A stretch of 46,077 nucleotides of DNA from Alphaproteobacteria bacterium. GTDB lineage: Bacteria; Pseudomonadota; Alphaproteobacteria; Rhizobiales; Xanthobacteraceae. A program made the position numbers and the translations under genes. Position 1 is the stretch's first letter. The number at the start of each line of letters is the position of its first letter. A model generated the notes under the pieces. The model searched no databases. It was not told the DNA's origin and was given only the letters and a program-made list of their open reading frames with translations. Below are positions 1-8,771 of the stretch, piece after piece. The DNA lies in NCBI GenBank assembly GCA_016869215.1, contig VGEP01000034.1:1-46077 (forward strand), written 5' to 3'.

Positions 1-1
1 G

Positions 2-862
2 AGCGGCGTCGACGCTGGCTTGGTGTCCGGCACCGGCAAGGACGGCCGCGTCACCAAGGGCGACATGCTGGCCGCGATCGAGCAGGCCGCGGCACGGCCG
101 ACGCCGGTCCCCCAGACCGCTGCCGCCGTGCAAGTACGCGCGCCGTCGCCCGCCGACGATGCCGCGCGCGAGGAGCGCGTGAAGATGACGCGGCTGCGCT
201 CGACCATCGCGCGGCGGCTGAAGGATGCGCAGAACACCGCCGCCATGCTCACGACCTTCAACGAAGTCGACATGGGCGCGGTGATGGCGATGCGCAACCA
301 GTACAAGGATCAGTTCGAGAAGCGCCACGGCGCCAAGCTCGGCTTCATGGGCTTCTTCGTGAAGGCCTGCGTGCAGGCGCTGAAGGAAATCCCGGCGGTC
401 AATGCCGAGATCGACGGCGGCGACATCGTCTACAAGAACTACTACCACACCGGCATCGCGGTCGGCACCGAGAAGGGCCTGGTCGTTCCGGTGGTGCGCG
501 ACTGCGACAGGAAATCGCTCGCCGAGATCGAGCAGACCATCTCCGACTTCGGGCGCCGCGCCCGCGACGGCGCGCTCAAGATCGAGGAGATGCAGGGCGG
601 CACGTTCACGATCACCAACGGCGGCGTCTACGGCTCGCTGATGTCGACGCCGATTCTCAACGCGCCGCAGAGCGGCATCCTCGGCATGCACAAGATTCAG
701 GAGCGGCCGATGGTCGTCGGCGGCAAGATCGAGGCGCGACCGATGATGTATCTCGCGCTGAGCTACGACCACCGCATCGTCGACGGCCGCGAGGCGGTGA
801 CGTTCCTGGTGCGCGTGAAGGAATGCCTGGAGGACCCGGCGAGGCTGGTTCTCGACGTCTAG
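2..862 (+). CDS. sucB: Dihydrolipoamide succinyltransferase (E2 of 2-oxoglutarate dehydrogenase), 3' part
   Basis: The reading frame is open from the left edge, so the N-terminal lipoyl domain lies outside the window. What remains starts inside the peripheral subunit-binding domain ([14 protein letters not shown]), passes an Ala/Pro-rich linker and then covers the whole acyltransferase domain. The active-site signature HRIVDG is near the C-terminus and the protein ends ARLVLDV. The enzyme transfers the succinyl group from lipoyl-lysine to CoA and forms the core of the 2-oxoglutarate dehydrogenase complex. The E3 gene lpdA follows about 130 bp downstream on the same strand, which supports succinyl- rather than acetyltransferase identity, as sucAB-lpd is a common alphaproteobacterial arrangement. 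Family is certain; the choice between sucB and an E2 for another 2-oxoacid rests on this context. Confidence 0.92.
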   Translation, partial: SGVDAGLVSGTGKDGRVTKGDMLAAIEQAAARPTPVPQTAAAVQVRAPSPADDAAREERVKMTRLRSTIARRLKDAQNTAAMLTTFNEVDMGAVMAMRNQYKDQFEKRHGAKLGFMGFFVKACVQALKEIPAVNAEIDGGDIVYKNYYHTGIAVGTEKGLVVPVVRDCDRKSLAEIEQTISDFGRRARDGALKIEEMQGGTFTITNGGVYGSLMSTPILNAPQSGILGMHKIQERPMVVGGKIEARPMMYLALSYDHRIVDGREAVTFLVRVKECLEDPARLVLDV

Positions 863-870
863 TTCTTCGT

Positions 871-969
871 CATCACCGGGCCGGCGCGAAGCGCCGAGAC
901 CCGGTGATCCCGCTTAGGCTGACGCTATGCGCCCCTAATCGGGATGGCCGGGTCAAGCCCGGCCATGAC
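871..969. repeat. Two intergenic palindromes between sucB and lpdA
   Basis: The sucB-lpdA spacer carries two inverted repeats. The first (871-909) pairs ATCACCGGG with CCCGGTGAT around a GGCGC/GCGCC inner stem. The second (942-969) is ATGGCCGGG-TCAAG-CCCGGCCAT. Hairpins of the second type are, from memory, dispersed in Bradyrhizobium-like genomes. They may act as mRNA-stabilising or attenuating structures between the two genes; no T-run follows, so they are not convincing terminators. Confidence 0.6.
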
Positions 970-992
970 AACGAGAATGTTGGAGCGCTGTC

Positions 993-2393
993 ATGTCCTA
1001 CGACCTCATCGTCATCGGCACCGGCCCCGGCGGCTATGTCTGCGCGATCCGCGCGGCGCAGCTCGGCATGAAGGTCGCCGTCGTCGAGAAGCGCGTCACG
1101 CACGGCGGCACCTGCCTCAACGTCGGATGCATTCCGTCGAAGGCGCTGCTGCACGCCTCCGAGATGTTCGAGGAGGCCGGGCATAGCTTCGGCAAGATGG
1201 GCATCGTGCTCGACAAGCCGAAGCTCGATCTCGGAGCGATGCTGAAGTTCAAGGACGAGGCGGTCGATGGCAACGTCAAGGGCGTCGATTATCTCCTGAA
1301 GAAAAACAAGATCGATGCCGTGTTCGGCACCGGCCGCATCGCCGCGCCCGGCAAGGTCGAGGTGAAATCGGCCGACGGCAAGACTCAGACTCTGGAGTCA
1401 AAGAACATCGTCATCGCGACGGGCTCTGCGGTCGCACCGCCGCGCGGCGTCGAAATCGACGGCAAGCGCATCGTCACCTCCGACCACGCCATCGCGCTCG
1501 ACAAGGTGCCGGGCAGGCTGCTCGTCATCGGCGCGGGCGTGATCGGGCTCGAGCTCGGCTCGGTGTGGCGCAGGCTCGGCGCGCAGGTGACGGTGGTCGA
1601 GTTTCTCGACCGCATCCTGCCGGGCCTCGACGCCGAGGTGGCGCGGCAGTCGCAGCGGCTCCTGGAGAAGCAGGGCCTGACGTTCAAGCTTGCGTCGAAG
1701 GTGACGGGCGTCGATTCGTCCGGACCGACGCTCAAGGCGAGCGTCGAACCGGCAGTCGGCGGCGCGGCCGAGACCATCGAGGCCGACGTCGTGCTGGTCG
1801 CGATCGGCCGCGTGCCCTACACCGACGGGCTCGGCCTCGACGAGATCGGCGTTAAGAAGGACAACCGCGGCCGTGTCGCCACCGATTCGCATTACGCGAC
1901 GAACGTGAAGGGCATTTACGCCATCGGCGACGCGATCGCGGGGCCGATGCTGGCGCACAAGGCCGAGGACGAAGGCATGGCCGCGGCCGAACTGATCGCG
2001 GGCCATGCCGGTCATGTGAACTACGACGTGATCCCGAACGTCGTCTACACGTTCCCGGAGATCGCCTCGGTCGGCAAGACCGAAGAAGAGTTGAAGGCCG
2101 CGGGCGTCGCGTACAACGCCGGCAAGTTCCCGTTCACCGCCAACGGCCGCGCCAAGGCGAACCAAAAGACCGACGGCTTCGTGAAAATCCTGGCCGACGC
2201 CAAAACCGACCGCGTGCTGGGCGTGCACATCGTCGGCGCCGACGCCGGCAACATGATCGCGGAAGCTGCCGTTGCGATGGAGTTCGGCGCGTCGTCCGAA
2301 GACATTGCGCGCACCTGCCACGCGCACCCGACCTTACCCGAGGCGGTGAAGGAGGCGGCGCTGGCGGTGGCGAAGCGCGCGATTCATATGTGA
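993..2393 (+). CDS. lpdA: Dihydrolipoyl dehydrogenase (E3)
   Basis: A 466-aa flavoprotein disulfide reductase that reoxidises dihydrolipoamide using FAD and NAD+. The N-terminal FAD-binding motif [17 protein letters not shown] is followed by the redox disulfide motif [17 protein letters not shown] second Rossmann motif for NAD ([19 protein letters not shown]) lies near residue 175, and the C-terminal dimerisation domain contains the catalytic His-Glu pair in HAHPTLPEA. Length is normal for the family. It follows sucB on the same strand, so it probably serves the 2-oxoglutarate dehydrogenase complex and may be shared with others. The ATG at 993 has a GGAG-like ribosome binding site a short distance upstream. 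Confidence 0.96.
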   Translation: MSYDLIVIGTGPGGYVCAIRAAQLGMKVAVVEKRVTHGGTCLNVGCIPSKALLHASEMFEEAGHSFGKMGIVLDKPKLDLGAMLKFKDEAVDGNVKGVDYLLKKNKIDAVFGTGRIAAPGKVEVKSADGKTQTLESKNIVIATGSAVAPPRGVEIDGKRIVTSDHAIALDKVPGRLLVIGAGVIGLELGSVWRRLGAQVTVVEFLDRILPGLDAEVARQSQRLLEKQGLTFKLASKVTGVDSSGPTLKASVEPAVGGAAETIEADVVLVAIGRVPYTDGLGLDEIGVKKDNRGRVATDSHYATNVKGIYAIGDAIAGPMLAHKAEDEGMAAAELIAGHAGHVNYDVIPNVVYTFPEIASVGKTEEELKAAGVAYNAGKFPFTANGRAKANQKTDGFVKILADAKTDRVLGVHIVGADAGNMIAEAAVAMEFGASSEDIARTCHAHPTLPEAVKEAALAVAKRAIHM

Positions 2394-2432
2394 TAGCCTT
2401 CCTCCGCCGGCCGAGGCCTAGGAGGCAAGTTC

Positions 2433-3200
2433 GTGGCCAATTCCCACCGCGACAAGATCGCCGTCGTCACGGGCGCGGCGTCCGGCATCGGGCAGGCGTT
2501 CGCCAGGCGATTGGCCGAGGACGGCTGCCACGTTGTCATTGCCGACGTGCAGGCGGCCGACGACACGTTAAAGGCCATCGAGCGCGCGGGACGCCGATCG
2601 TTGTTCGTCCAATGCGACGTGTCCTCGCCGGACGACGTTGCCGCGCTGGCAGCCGAGGTCGAGCGCGCGTTCGGCCAATGCGACATCCTGGTGAACAACG
2701 CCGGCATCTTCCAGATGCAGCCGTTCGATCAGGTTAAATTCACGGACTGGCGGCGGGTGCTGTCGATCAATCTCGATTCGGCGTTTCTCACCTGTCAGGC
2801 CTTCGTGCCCGGCATGAAGCGGCGCGGATGGGGCCGCATCGTCAACATGGCGTCGAGCACCTTCGGCACCGTGACGCTCGGCTACGTCCACTACATCGCG
2901 AGCAAGGGCGGCATGATCGGGTTGACGAGGGCGCTGGCAAGCGAGCTTGGGCCGCACGGCATCACGGTCAATGCCATCGCGCCGACGCTCACGCGCACGC
3001 CCGGCGCGATGAAGCGCGGCCCGCGCCCGGGCGACGCCGACATGGAGCAGGCCTTCGTCAACAACGCGCGGCGGCAGGCGATTCCGCGCGGCATGACGCC
3101 GGACGATCTGACCGGTACGCTGTCGTATCTGACCGGCGACGATGCGGCGTTCGTCACCGGGCAGACGTTTTACGTGAACGGCGGGCTGGTGCGCGCATAA
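2433..3200 (+). CDS. SDR family oxidoreductase (first of tandem pair)
   Basis: A 255-aa classical short-chain dehydrogenase/reductase. It shows the NAD(P)-binding TGAASGIGQAFARRL, the structural NNAG motif, the catalytic serine region (NMASST) and the YIASK catalytic Tyr-Lys motif. The acidic residue ending beta-2 (VIADVQ) suggests NAD(H) preference. The C-terminus FVTGQTFYVNGG is typical of FabG-like SDRs. The start is GTG, chosen because AGGAGG sits just upstream and the protein then matches its tandem neighbour in length. It lies 39 bp after lpdA and 12 bp before the second SDR. Substrate is not predictable from sequence. Confidence 0.9.
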   Translation: MANSHRDKIAVVTGAASGIGQAFARRLAEDGCHVVIADVQAADDTLKAIERAGRRSLFVQCDVSSPDDVAALAAEVERAFGQCDILVNNAGIFQMQPFDQVKFTDWRRVLSINLDSAFLTCQAFVPGMKRRGWGRIVNMASSTFGTVTLGYVHYIASKGGMIGLTRALASELGPHGITVNAIAPTLTRTPGAMKRGPRPGDADMEQAFVNNARRQAIPRGMTPDDLTGTLSYLTGDDAAFVTGQTFYVNGGLVRA

Positions 3201-3212
3201 GGAGAATACGGA

Positions 3213-3980
3213 ATGGGCAGGGGCCACAAGGACAAGGTCGCGGTCGTCACCGGCGCGGGCAAGGGCATCGGCCAGGCGTTCGCTAGGCGTCTCGCCGAGG
3301 ATGGCGTCGACGTCGCCATCGCCGATCTCGAGCCGGGCAATGAGACCGTGTCGATGGTCGAGGCCGCGGGCCGCCGCGCGCTCGCCTGCCGCTGCGATGT
3401 GGCGTCGGAGCAGTCGGTCGCGGCGTTAAAGAGCGACGTCGAGAAGGCGTTCGGCCGCTGCGACATCCTGATCAACTGCGCCGGCGTCTATCCGCAGCAG
3501 GCGTTCGACACCATGACCTTCCAGGAGTGGCGGCGGATTCTCTCGATCAACCTCGACAGCGCGTTTCTCACCAGCGCGGCCTTCGTGCCGGGCATGAAGC
3601 AGCGCCAATGGGGCCGCATCGTCAACATGGCATCGAGCACGCTGGGCAGTGTGGTGACCGGCTTCGTGCATTACGTCGCGAGCAAGGGCGGCATCGTCGG
3701 CTTCACGCGCGCGCTGGCGAGCGAGCTTGGGCCGCACGGCATCACGGTCAACGCGATCTCGCCGGGGCTGACGCGCTCGCCGGGAACGCTTTCGCGCAAG
3801 CCGCGCGCCGGCATGAAGGACATGGATGAGGAGTTCCAGTTCGCCGCCAATGCGCAGGCGATCAGGCGCGTCGAGGTGCCGGACGATCTGGTCGGCACCC
3901 TGTCGTTCCTGACCAGCGACGACGCAGCCTTCATCACCGGCCAGACCATCAACGTCGACGGCGGGCGGGTGCGGAGCTGA
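3213..3980 (+). CDS. SDR family oxidoreductase (second of tandem pair)
   Basis: A 255-aa SDR closely similar along its whole length to the preceding gene (shared FGRCDILIN, HYVASKGG, ASELGPHGITVNAI and SDDAAFITGQT segments), so the pair arose by tandem duplication. Motifs are TGAGKGIGQAFARRL, the Ser region NMASST and YVASK. The canonical NNAG is changed to NCAG here, a difference from the first copy that could affect cofactor-pocket geometry. AAGGAG lies just upstream of the ATG. The two genes are probably co-transcribed. Both lie downstream of lpdA, but a role in TCA-cycle metabolism is not implied by the sequence. Confidence 0.9.
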   Translation: MGRGHKDKVAVVTGAGKGIGQAFARRLAEDGVDVAIADLEPGNETVSMVEAAGRRALACRCDVASEQSVAALKSDVEKAFGRCDILINCAGVYPQQAFDTMTFQEWRRILSINLDSAFLTSAAFVPGMKQRQWGRIVNMASSTLGSVVTGFVHYVASKGGIVGFTRALASELGPHGITVNAISPGLTRSPGTLSRKPRAGMKDMDEEFQFAANAQAIRRVEVPDDLVGTLSFLTSDDAAFITGQTINVDGGRVRS

Positions 3981-4016
3981 GTCAGGTATTGCACGGACGT
4001 GTGCCGCGAACTCCGT

Positions 4017-4074
4017 CACCCTCTCCCCATAGCCCGTCGAAGACGGGCGTGAACGCCCTGATGGGGAGAGGGTG
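4017..4074. repeat. Palindromic repeat (CACCCTCTCCCCAT ... ATGGGGAGAGGGTG)
   Basis: The 14-bp arms at 4017-4030 and 4061-4074 are exact inverted copies. They enclose a second small hairpin (GCCCGTC/GACGGGC). The element lies between two convergent genes and belongs to the same CCCTCTCCCC-type class as the larger palindromes near 15.9, 25.8 and 44.2 kb. It could also act as a bidirectional transcription barrier here. Confidence 0.72.
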
Positions 4075-4098
4075 CCCGAACGTGTGGCCAAGCGCGGG

Positions 4099-4785
4099 TC
4101 AGAACAAATGCACCGCATGCGGTGCAAACAGCCCGATCGCCATGAAGCCCAGACCCACGACGCCGAGGCCCGCGGCGAAGAAACTCAGCAGCACCATTCC
4201 CGTGATGACGGTCGCCGACGCGAGCACGATGCCGATCTGGAACGCCGCCGACGCCACCTCGTAGTGATGGTAGCGTTCCAGCGACGTGTCGCGCTTCTTT
4301 TCCGCCGCCATCGCCAGCGCCATCAGCTCGCGCCGGCCCTCGCCGTAGGGCGGATTGATGTTGACCTCCTTGCGGACCGGGCGGTCCATCGGTTCGGTGT
4401 TGTAGCGCGCGGCGATCTGCTCCCAGCTCTGGATGCGCTTGGTCAGCGCGGCCTTGGTCGCGGCGGCGTCGCCGCTCTCCCTGACCAGGTCGAGCTTCAG
4501 GATTTCGGTTCCGGTCTGGACCATGGTCTGCCGGATGGTCTTGGCCTGGAAGAACGCCCACAGGTTCGACGCCTCGACGTTGAAGCTGATCGCGTTGGTC
4601 TGCGCGCTCTTGCCGAGCGTCTCCGAGAACGCCAGGCAAAGCGCCAGCACGGCGATCAGCAGCGCGACCTTCTTGTTGCGGGCGTCGAGCAGGTCCTTGT
4701 GCCCGCCACCGTGGCCGCCGTGCTCGCTGTCGTGCTTGATCTGGTGTTCGGCTTCGTGCTGAACCGCGTGAACGGCGTGACTCAT
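4099..4785 (-). CDS. DUF4337 domain-containing membrane protein
   Basis: A 228-aa protein starting MSHAVHAVQHEAEH; an in-frame ATG 17 codons further upstream exists, but that extension looks non-coding. A His-rich hydrophilic N-terminus (residues 1-35) is followed by one membrane segment (VALLIAVLALCLAFSETLG), a long soluble helical region containing ASNLWAFFQAKTIRQT, and two C-terminal membrane segments from about residue 175 onward. The TM-soluble-TM-TM layout and the NLWAFFQAK region match the DUF4337 family, whose function is unknown. It is a single-gene unit, convergent with the SDR pair. The His-rich N-terminus might bind metal, but this is speculation. Confidence 0.75.
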   Translation of the reverse strand: MSHAVHAVQHEAEHQIKHDSEHGGHGGGHKDLLDARNKKVALLIAVLALCLAFSETLGKSAQTNAISFNVEASNLWAFFQAKTIRQTMVQTGTEILKLDLVRESGDAAATKAALTKRIQSWEQIAARYNTEPMDRPVRKEVNINPPYGEGRRELMALAMAAEKKRDTSLERYHHYEVASAAFQIGIVLASATVITGMVLLSFFAAGLGVVGLGFMAIGLFAPHAVHLF

Positions 4786-4895
4786 TGTCGATCCCCATCG
4801 GTTTCTTATGCGGACAATACGTCCGATGGGGGTCATTTAACACGCGGACGTGACAAGTGCGGGCGGACGCAAACGTCCGTCACATAAATTTTCGA

Positions 4896-5855
4896 TTACG
4901 CGCGGGGATGCGCGCTCTTGTAGACGTCGAGCAGGCGGTCGGTGTCGACGGCGGTGTAGATCTGCGTCGTTGACAGCGAGGCGTGGCCGAGCAGTTCCTG
5001 GATCGCGCGCAGATCGCCGCCGCGCGCCAGCAGATGCGTGGCGAACGAGTGCCGCAACGCATGTGGCGTGGCGCTGTCCGGCAGGCCGAGCGCGCCGCGC
5101 AGCCGCTCCATCGCAAGCTGCACGATGCGCGGCGATAATGGTCCGCCCTTGGCGCCGAGGAACAGCGCGCCTTCGGCAGGAAGGTCAAAGGGACATTGCA
5201 CAACATAATCCGCAATCGCCTGCGTCACCTGCGGTAGCAGCGGCACCATGCGCTGCTTGTTGCCCTTGCCCGTGACGGTGACGGCGTCGCCATGGCCGGG
5301 TTCCGGCACGTCGCCGCGCTTCAATCCCAGCGCCTCGGAGATGCGAAGCCCGCTGCCGTAGAGCAGCGCCAGAACCGCGGCGTCGCGCGCCAGAATCCAC
5401 GGCTCGCGTTCCTCGCCGGCGCGCAAGTCCGTGTCGGCGATGCGTCTGGCGGCGGATACGGCGAGCGGCTTCGGCAAAGTCTTGGGCACCTTGGGCGCGC
5501 GCACGGCGGTCAGCGCGCCGACCTTGCCCTTGCCGCCGCGTTCCAGGAACCGCCCGAACGAGCGCAGGCCGGCGAGCGAACGCATCAGCGAACGGCTGCT
5601 TGCGCCAACGGCCCTGCGCGCCGCCATGAAGGCGCGGACGTCGGCGGGCGTGAGCCGTGCCAGTTCCTTGAGGCCCGGAGCGCCGCCGAGATGTTCGGTC
5701 AGGAAGCAGAGAAACTGCCGCAGGTCGCGCTCGTAGGCTTCCACGGTCTTCGGCGACATGCGGCGCTCGGCGCCGAGGTGCGCGAGCCAGCGCGTGGCCT
5801 CGGCTGCGGCGTCGGAGGCGGCTGCATCGAATTTTTTGGCGATCTTCGCGGCCAT
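4896..5855 (-). CDS. xerC: Tyrosine recombinase XerC
   Basis: A 319-aa tyrosine recombinase. The N-terminal SAM-like DNA-binding domain (WLAHLGAERRMSPKTVEAYERD) precedes the catalytic domain with Arg in GSGLRISEALGL, the HALRHSFATHLL box, GHASLSTTQIYTAV with the nucleophilic Tyr, and an HPRA tail. Xer recombinases resolve chromosome dimers at dif with FtsK. Assignment to XerC rather than XerD rests on the C-terminal sequence and the adjacent, divergent priA, a neighbourhood I recall from Bradyrhizobium relatives. There is no sign that it belongs to an integron or phage: no att-like repeat or cargo lies next to it. The 68-bp gap to priA must carry both promoters. Confidence 0.9.
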   Translation of the reverse strand: MAAKIAKKFDAAASDAAAEATRWLAHLGAERRMSPKTVEAYERDLRQFLCFLTEHLGGAPGLKELARLTPADVRAFMAARRAVGASSRSLMRSLAGLRSFGRFLERGGKGKVGALTAVRAPKVPKTLPKPLAVSAARRIADTDLRAGEEREPWILARDAAVLALLYGSGLRISEALGLKRGDVPEPGHGDAVTVTGKGNKQRMVPLLPQVTQAIADYVVQCPFDLPAEGALFLGAKGGPLSPRIVQLAMERLRGALGLPDSATPHALRHSFATHLLARGGDLRAIQELLGHASLSTTQIYTAVDTDRLLDVYKSAHPRA

Positions 5856-5923
5856 ATCCCGGGCATTGTCCGCCGCCCGCGTTGACCCTTCCTTAACCCG
5901 CCGGAATCGGCCACATCTGGCTG

Positions 5924-8098
5924 ATGGCCACGCCTTATGTCGATGTTCTGGTGCCGGTCGCGCTCGACCACGCCTATTCGTACCGGGCGCCGGCGGCGCT
6001 TGCGCTGAAGCCGGGCGACATCGTGAGCGTGCCGCTCGGCGCGCGCGAGGCCATCGGCGTGATCTGGGCCGACAACGTCGAGATCAAGCCCGGCCTGCAC
6101 AACCGCATGAAGGACGTCGAGCTGAAGCTCGACTATCCGCCGCTCCGGCCCGAGTTGCGCAAGTTCGTCGACTGGGTCGCGGGCTACACGCTGTCGCCGC
6201 GCGGCATGGTGCTGCGCATGTGCCTGCGGATGGGCCAGCATCTCGGCCCGGCGCGCGAGAAGGTCGGCGTGCGGCTCTCGGGCCCGCAGCCCAAGCGCAT
6301 GACCGCGCCGCGCGGGCGGGTGCTGCAGCTCCTCGCCGACGGTATGGTGCGCTCCAAGGGCGAGGCTGCGCGCGAGGCCGGCGTGTCGCCCGGCGTGATC
6401 GACGGCCTCGTGGACGACGGTGCGCTGGAGACGGTGCTGCTGCCGCCGGAGCCGGTGGCGCGCCCGCCCGATCCCGATCATAGCGTGCCTGAGTTCACCG
6501 ATGCGCAGCGCGCGGCGGCCGACGCCTTGCGCGCGAGCATCGCCAAGAGCGGCTATTCGGTGACGCTGCTCGACGGCGTCACCGGCTCGGGCAAGACCGA
6601 GGTCTATTTCGAGGCGGTGGCCGAGACGGTGCGACGCGGCCGTCAGGTGCTGATCCTGATGCCGGAGATCGCGCTCACCGCGCAGTTTCTCGACCGCTTC
6701 GCCGAGCGGTTTGGCGTCCGGCCGGCGGAATGGCACTCCGAGATCGCGCCGCGGCTGCGCGCGCGCACCTGGACCGCGGTCGCCGCGGGCGAAGCACCGG
6801 TGATTGTGGGCGCGCGCTCGGCGCTGTTCCTGCCCTATGCCGACCTGGGCCTGATCGTGCTCGATGAGGAGCACGACCCGGCCTACAAGCAGGAGGACGG
6901 CGTGCGCTACCACGCCCGCGACATGGCGGTGGTGCGCGCGCGCGAGGCCGGAATTCCCGTTGTGCTGGCGTCGGCGACGCCCTCGGTGGAAAGCGTGGTC
7001 AACGCCAAACGCGGCCGCTACGCGCACCTGCAACTGCCGGAGCGGTTCGGCGGCCAGCATCTGCCGTCGGTCGAGGCCATCGACCTTCGCCGCGAAGGCC
7101 CGGCGCGCGGGCGCTTCATCGCGCCGCGTCTCGCGGAGGCCGTGAAGATTGCGCTGGAGCGCGGCGAGCAGGCGCTTCTCTTCCTCAACCGCCGCGGCTT
7201 CGCGCCGCTCACGCTGTGCAATTCCTGCGGTCACCGCATGGCGTGTCCCAATTGCGACGCCTGGCTGGTCGATCACCGCTTCCGCAGGCGTCTGGTCTGC
7301 CATCACTGCGGCTATGCCGTGCCGACGCCGGAGCAATGCCCGAAGTGCCAGACGCAGGGCAGCTTCGTCGCGGTCGGTCCCGGCGTGGAGCGGCTGGAGC
7401 AGGAGGCCGCCGAGCTGTTTCCCGGCGCGCGCATGCTGGTGCTGTCCAGCGACATGGTCGATTCGGTCGAGCGGCTGCGGCAGGAGCTCGACGACGTGGC
7501 GCAGGGCCGCTTCGACATCGTCGTCGGCACGCAGCTTGTGGCCAAGGGTCATCATTTTCCGAAGCTCAATCTTGTCGGCATTGTCGACGCCGACCTCGGA
7601 CTTGCGAACGGCGATCCGCGCGCGGCCGAGCGGACGTTCCAGCTTCTGCATCAGGTCGTGGGCCGGGCCGGCCGCGAGGAAGGCCGCGGCTACGGCTATC
7701 TGCAGACACACCAGCCGGAGCATCCGGTGATGCGCGCCCTGATCGCGCAGGACCGCGAGGCGTTCTATGCGGCCGAGATCGAGGTGCGCGAGAAGACCGG
7801 CTATCCGCCGTTCGGACGGCTGGCGAGCCTGCTGGTGTCGGGCGCCGACAAGCACGCGACCGAAGCGCACGCGCGCAAGATCGCGGCGGTTGCGCCACAC
7901 GACGAGACGGTGCGCGTGCTCGGTCCCGCCGAAGCGCCGCTCGCACTGGTGCGCGGCCGCCATCGCTTCCGCATTTTGGTAAAGGCGCCGCGCGGCTACG
8001 ATTTGTCGGCGTATCTGCGCGACTGGCTTGCCGCAGCGCCCAAGGCCAAGGGCACGCTTCAGCTCGACGTGGATGTCGATCCGGTAAGCTTCTTCTAG
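5924..8098 (+). CDS. priA: Primosomal protein N' (replication restart helicase PriA)
   Basis: A 724-aa superfamily 2 DNA helicase that recognises stalled forks and D-loops and reloads the replisome. The N-terminal 3'-end-binding domain (PYVDVLVPVALDHAYSYR) is followed by a winged-helix region, Walker A GVTGSGKTEVY near residue 218, DEEH near 314 and the helicase motif LASATPS. A zinc-binding insertion with eight cysteines spans about residues 432-472 (CNSCGHRMACPNC ... CHHCGY ... CPKC). The C-terminal domain includes VVGRAGREEGRG. Length is normal. It is transcribed divergently from xerC. Its stop codon abuts directly onto a transposase scrap at 8099, so priA sits at the edge of an accessory stretch but is intact. 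Confidence 0.97.
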   Translation: MATPYVDVLVPVALDHAYSYRAPAALALKPGDIVSVPLGAREAIGVIWADNVEIKPGLHNRMKDVELKLDYPPLRPELRKFVDWVAGYTLSPRGMVLRMCLRMGQHLGPAREKVGVRLSGPQPKRMTAPRGRVLQLLADGMVRSKGEAAREAGVSPGVIDGLVDDGALETVLLPPEPVARPPDPDHSVPEFTDAQRAAADALRASIAKSGYSVTLLDGVTGSGKTEVYFEAVAETVRRGRQVLILMPEIALTAQFLDRFAERFGVRPAEWHSEIAPRLRARTWTAVAAGEAPVIVGARSALFLPYADLGLIVLDEEHDPAYKQEDGVRYHARDMAVVRAREAGIPVVLASATPSVESVVNAKRGRYAHLQLPERFGGQHLPSVEAIDLRREGPARGRFIAPRLAEAVKIALERGEQALLFLNRRGFAPLTLCNSCGHRMACPNCDAWLVDHRFRRRLVCHHCGYAVPTPEQCPKCQTQGSFVAVGPGVERLEQEAAELFPGARMLVLSSDMVDSVERLRQELDDVAQGRFDIVVGTQLVAKGHHFPKLNLVGIVDADLGLANGDPRAAERTFQLLHQVVGRAGREEGRGYGYLQTHQPEHPVMRALIAQDREAFYAAEIEVREKTGYPPFGRLASLLVSGADKHATEAHARKIAAVAPHDETVRVLGPAEAPLALVRGRHRFRILVKAPRGYDLSAYLRDWLAAAPKAKGTLQLDVDVDPVSFF

Positions 8099-8242
8099 TT
8101 TGACGAAGATGGCGCTGGATGCGAGCGAGAACAGGGACTTGCAGACCGCGCATTTGAAAATTTTGCGGCTCTTGAACTCATAAGTGTTGGCGCCTCCGCG
8201 CTTGGCACAGAACGGCTCGCCGCCGTTCTTTAAGAACCGCAT
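8099..8242 (-). pseudogene. IS1595-type transposase N-terminal fragment
   Basis: About 48 codons read MRFLKNGGEPFCAKRGG, then YEFKSRKIFKCAVC and SLFSLASSAIFVK. This is the zinc-ribbon start of IS1595-family transposases (usual form GGEPFCPKCG, then SRRLFKCKAC, then QFTLTSGTIFAS). The second cysteine of the first CxxC pair has become Arg, and the homology stops where the frame enters the antisense of priA. The DDE catalytic domain is absent, so this is a dead relic. It is notably less GC-rich than its surroundings. I could not identify terminal inverted repeats or a target duplication. Recognition is from memory of the family. Confidence 0.65.
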
Positions 8243-8452
8243 GCCTTGAAGGTGACATAGGCCCCGTCGTTAGAGGGGTGCAGCATCTTTCCCAGACTGA
8301 GCGTCCGGGCCCCTCGTGAAAAAGGCCGCCCAAACCAAAGCAGAGGGGCAGTGACTAACCTAAAGGCAACTAAGACAGCAACACTGCCTCAAAGTGGCAG
8401 CGATAGTCGTCCTTCCCCATATGATCATCCTCCAAGTCGAAGGAGACCTGTA

Positions 8453-8728
8453 ATGGGCATTACGAAAAGACTGATGATGGAGGCTGAAGAGTTGCATTAC
8501 ACCGCATTGAGCGTTCTTTGCGAGGCCGGGACGTTGAAGGAATGCGCATGGCATGGAGGATCATATTTGGAGGGCAGCGGCGATTTACTGGACGCTTATA
8601 AGCTAGGTAGCAGCCAGCTGAAATCTGGAGAAATTTCCGGCTACAGTCAGAAGGAATTGACTGACAAGATCAAAGAGCTAGGCGAATTGTGGTGGCCTGA
8701 TAGCTGCCCATACTGCGAAAAGATGTAG
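8453..8728 (+). CDS. Hypothetical 91-aa protein (MGITKR...)
   Basis: A small protein starting MGITKRLMMEAEELHY, chosen because AAGGAGACC lies just upstream; a longer in-frame ATG at 8351 has no such site. It contains ECAWHGGSYLEGSGDLLDAY, then a predicted helical segment, and ends CPYCEKM. The paired Cys/His and CxxC could form a small metal site, but no known domain is assigned. The gene and its flanks have clearly lower GC than the surrounding genes and sit beside a transposase relic, so acquisition by transfer is likely. From memory, similar short proteins of unknown function occur in mobile regions of rhizobia. Confidence 0.68.
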   Translation: MGITKRLMMEAEELHYTALSVLCEAGTLKECAWHGGSYLEGSGDLLDAYKLGSSQLKSGEISGYSQKELTDKIKELGELWWPDSCPYCEKM

Positions 8729-8771
8729 GTTGACTGCTACCTAATACCGACTTTGGGAATTCGCCCGCCGC

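Noticed and set aside
4896-5855. An integron or phage integrase
   Set aside because: The sequence fits housekeeping XerC, and no attachment-site repeats or cargo genes adjoin it.
5699-8242. An 847-codon minus-strand open frame across priA
   Set aside because: Only its first 48 codons (outside priA) have meaning, as an IS1595 transposase relic. The rest is antisense of priA and xerC.
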